Below are positions 55,060 to 64,000 of a DNA stretch of 64,000 nucleotides, piece by piece; position 1 is the first letter of the stretch; each line of letters starts with the position of its first letter. The stretch is taken from positions 65,871,852 through 65,935,851 of the forward strand of contig CM055099.1 in NCBI GenBank assembly GCA_029204225.1. The letters are read 5' to 3'. The notes beneath the pieces are model-generated. The model worked only from the letters and a program-made list of their open reading frames with translations. It ran no database searches and was not told the DNA's origin. The position numbers were made by a program, and so were the translations under genes. This DNA is from Diphasiastrum complanatum (lineage: Eukaryota > Streptophyta > Lycopodiopsida > Lycopodiales > Lycopodiaceae).

Positions 55060-55529
55060 AGGGTGGAATCGTGGAATCAGGTCATTGTAGCAACTGTGTA
55101 GACAGCTGGGCTCTATTTATCACTGGAAAATCTTGCACATGAACCTTCCATTCCTAAACTCTACACTTTTCAAAAGAAAGAATCAATATTCACACAATCT
55201 TTTCAACAAAACCTCAAACAAAAACTTCAAAAACTAACTTCTTCGTAAACCACACCACAACTCCTCTTTCACACAAAACAAAACCTCTTGCTCATATTAC
55301 GACACCTCTCTCTCAAACAAACAACACTCACACCCATACAATACAAATAACACTCCATCCAAGCAACACTCTCAAGGCTACAAAAACCACAATCATTCAA
55401 TACCTTAACAACCCACAATGTATTACACGTCTTTTTCTCACAAAACAACACACTCTATTTCAAACACATACTGCAAAACATAAGTACTCACTCCACTCAA
55501 TCAATACCGAGGCGAATTCATCACAATAT
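55060..55529. other. Intergenic, unidentified
   Basis: C/A-rich upstream of the small frame; no gene or repeat recognised. Confidence 0.4.
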
Positions 55530-56375
55530 TGTTGGATTATTCTCCTGATTATTGACTAATCATTTTTTACTTCATCCACTACATATCCAGCTTTGCAGTT
55601 CTATGCATGTTTTTACACAGTCTACCAAAGTACACAGAAAATCGCTCACAAAAAGATCCGAATATCGGACATCATTGACGAACTTCGAAGACTTTGACAA
55701 ACTTCGGCTACTTCGGCCACTTCGGTCATGTCGATGAATGACAGTTAATTGTTCCACTCATTTTGAAGCTAAAGACTTGCCCTAACCCTATAACAAGTAA
55801 ATTTCCATGAAGTACTAACTGGATGGATGCCAGATCACTATGGCCCACTGGCCATTATGATCTACGACCTAATCGGTTGTCCTACTACTATTGGACGTTG
55901 CCGCATTTGCTTAGTATAAATAGATGTTCATACTTCTATCATTTCAATTCATAGAATTCATAGAATTATTGAATAATGTAGTGGATCTCTCAAGCTTTCA
56001 AGCTTGAACACTCTTGAGCATTCTAGCTCAGTTCTTTACAATTCATTTAGAGTTTTGCTATTAGCGCTTATTGCTTATTAGCGGAAGTGCAATTCAGACA
56101 GAGATATTAGTTGCTCATAGATAGCTTAGAGTACACAGATTTTATCCGCAATTGTCTTGTGCTCATCATCATCTATTTATGTTGAATCAATCTATCCTTT
56201 ATTGCATTCATTATTATATCATAATGTATGCATCTCTATGATTGTTGTGTAATTGATAATCTCATATTGCTTTTGTCTAATAATTCAATACTTTGTTTGG
56301 CTACATAATCACTGTAGGACTAACAATTTCAAAGTTGGATACTATAAGATTGAACGTGACGCTTTGTAATACTTT
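55530..56375 (+). repeat. Copia-type LTR copy, plus orientation
   Basis: Starts TGTTGGATTATTCTCC and matches, in reverse orientation, the solo LTR at 51979-53196 along most of its length. Shared blocks include the AATTCATAGAATT region, AGCTTTCAAGCTTGAACACTC, CTTGTGCTCAT and GGCTACATAATCACT. The right end is unclear: similarity fades near 56375, where copia pol sequence starts. About 370 bases are shorter or absent relative to the solo copy. Confidence 0.7.
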
Positions 56376-57290
56376 TTGAGAATTAGTTTTATAACCAAAA
56401 GGGAGAGACTAAAGTTAGTGATGATATTTCACACATTCCTTTGTCTAGTAACTCAGGTATGCAAAATGATAATTCTACTACTTCAAGAAGACCTACTTTT
56501 AACATTGATTTAGATGAAGAAATATCTCAACCACAACAATAACAAAGTATTCCAAGAATATCTACTACACCACATCACTCACCAACATTATTTATAGATG
56601 AAGTCGTGTGCCATTTTGTGGAAGAGCCAAATATTGCTCAAGAAGCTATGTTTCATGGTGACGTTAACAGATGGGAACTGGTCATGGACAAAGAATATAA
56701 TGCACTCATGAAATACAATACATGGACTGTTATGGAGCTACAGTAAAGAAGAAATATTATTCTATGCAAATGGATGTTCAAATTAAATATTAAATTAATG
56801 AAAAAGTTGATTGATGAAATGTTTGACTAGTTGCAAAGGGCTTCTCACAAACTCCTAATCTCAACTAATATGAGACATTTACCCCACAGTAAAACACACA
56901 TCCATCAAACTTCTGTCATTTGTAGCTCCAAGTTTGACAAACGGATGTGCAAACAACATTCCTAAATGGATTCATTGAAGAGGACACACACAAATATAAA
57001 TATATATATCTCATGGCCCAAGGGATACAAATCAAGGACAAGGAGCATTTTGTATGCAAATTGCACAGGGCCTTGTATGGATAAAAGCAATCTCGTAGAG
57101 CATGGTTCCAAAGGATAAATCGGTTTTTTGTTCAGAATTATTTCAATATAACTTTGGGTGACTCCAATGATTACAAGACAATTGATATATCCTTTATCAT
57201 CATCACATTATATGTAGATGATACTTTATTATTCAATAACAATCTAGAATTATTAAAGGATGTCAAAGCCACATCGTGATAGGAAATTGA
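56376..57290 (+). pseudogene. Copia linker and reverse transcriptase remnant
   Basis: Peptides in several frames: NALMKYNTWTVMEL, LVAKGFSQTPNLN, SRRAWFQRINRFFVQNYFNI (57095-57155) and IIITLYVDDTLLFNNNLELL (57196-57255, the RT active-site block). Broken by many stops. It could be the displaced 3' half of the copia element at 49497-53905; the join is not proven. Confidence 0.75.
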
Positions 57291-57479
57291 AATGACGTAT
57301 TGAAGATCCATCAATGGATTACAAGGAAAGAGGGATGCAAGAAAAGATGAGACATCCATCCCCATGTATTTCCTACTCAAACCCCCTTGGTGAGATGCAA
57401 AAAGCTGGATGAGCATATCTCGCATCACCACTCCAGGGACAATGTGGTGTCCCAGAGATCTAAGGGTGGGAAAAGATAC

Positions 57480-57650
57480 CTCACCCACCATCTTCATTGG
57501 ATGGTTGCTACACCACCACTGCCAATGCAATGGTGGTGCATAATACGCTCACCCCATAAAGATGGTGATATTACCCACCATCTCCATGAGATGGTTGCTC
57601 CACCACCATTGCCAATGGAGTAGTGGTGATGGTGCATGATACACCCATCC
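57480..57650. repeat. ~84-bp imperfect tandem duplication
   Basis: Two units, each ACCCACCATCT.CAT...GATGGTTGCT.CACCACCA..GCCAATG followed by GGTGCAT.ATAC, at about 57481-57560 and 57564-57648. Upstream of the helicase gene. Confidence 0.85.
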
Positions 57651-57768
57651 CAAAAAGTCACACTAGATAGGAGAAGAGAAAATCAAAGAAAGAAAGGCTT
57701 TGTGCGTTAATTGTTTTGGGGTTGGCATTACTCCCATGGGGCCAAAGTGCCTCTCTCCCTCTCAAAAC

Positions 57769-57806
<38 letters not shown>

Positions 57807-57927
57807 CTACTGCTTGCTTATCTCCTAATGCTGGAGTGATATTTTTGTTCTCACTTTTTGCTGATCGCGTGTTTTTGCTTCATTCTTTTCTCTTTTTCTG
57901 GAGCGATAGATCAAACACCCAGACATC
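57651..57927 (+). promoter_or_regulatory. 5' flank/UTR of the helicase gene
   Basis: Contains a (CT)n run at 57772-57801 and a pyrimidine-rich stretch up to the ATG at 57928. The promoter must lie here or within the preceding repeats; no clear TATA box. Confidence 0.4.

Positions 57928-64000
<6,073 letters not shown>

Overview
This is nuclear DNA of a land plant, most likely a seed plant with a repeat-rich genome; the species cannot be named from the sequence. The evidence is GT-AG spliced genes with plant-type products, plant Ty1/copia and Ty3/gypsy retrotransposons primed by initiator tRNA-Met, and long (CT)n/(GA)n/(AC)n microsatellites. Most of the window is transposon debris, and only three host genes are clear.

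Layout. 1-8.6 kb: three Ty1/copia elements on the minus strand. The first has a gag-protease frame that is fully open to the left window edge; the second has a pol frame that continues into a zinc-knuckle region. 9.3-14.3 kb: the two LTRs, primer site, chromodomain and polypurine tract of one plus-strand gypsy element, with its interior occupied by antisense copia sequence. 14.3-15.7 kb: a decayed plus-strand copia element next to the first host gene.

16.3-36.0 kb: a complete GET3d-type chloroplast ATPase gene in seven exons (484 codons), assembled here from short blocks. It has a deviant Walker A loop in exon 1 and an alpha-crystallin-like C-terminus split between exons 6 and 7. Intron 1 (3.4 kb) holds a gypsy relic. 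Intron 6 (13.1 kb) holds several gypsy fragments, a gypsy solo LTR with a perfect 5-bp target duplication, a LINE remnant, and a copia element whose middle is gypsy sequence.

36-45.6 kb: gene-poor DNA with two newly recognised non-autonomous DNA transposons (one flanked by TTAA, one hAT-like with an 8-bp target duplication), microsatellites and adjacent perfect hairpins. 46.1-46.8 kb: a single-exon TIM23 mitochondrial import channel gene on the minus strand. 49.5-53.9 kb: a plus-strand copia element with a 1,075-bp LTR, interrupted by a second solo LTR with a perfect 5-bp duplication. 54.8-55.1 kb: a small open frame of unknown status. 55.5-57.3 kb: copia LTR and reverse-transcriptase remnants. 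57.9 kb to the right edge: the first six exons (314 codons) of a DEAD-box RNA helicase gene that continues outside the window.

The three host genes act in different compartments (plastid, mitochondrial inner membrane, RNA metabolism) and show no sign of being co-regulated. No wholly new host system was found. The most noteworthy items are the TE-stretched GET3d gene, the copia/gypsy mosaic element, and the two small DNA transposons with intact target-site signatures.
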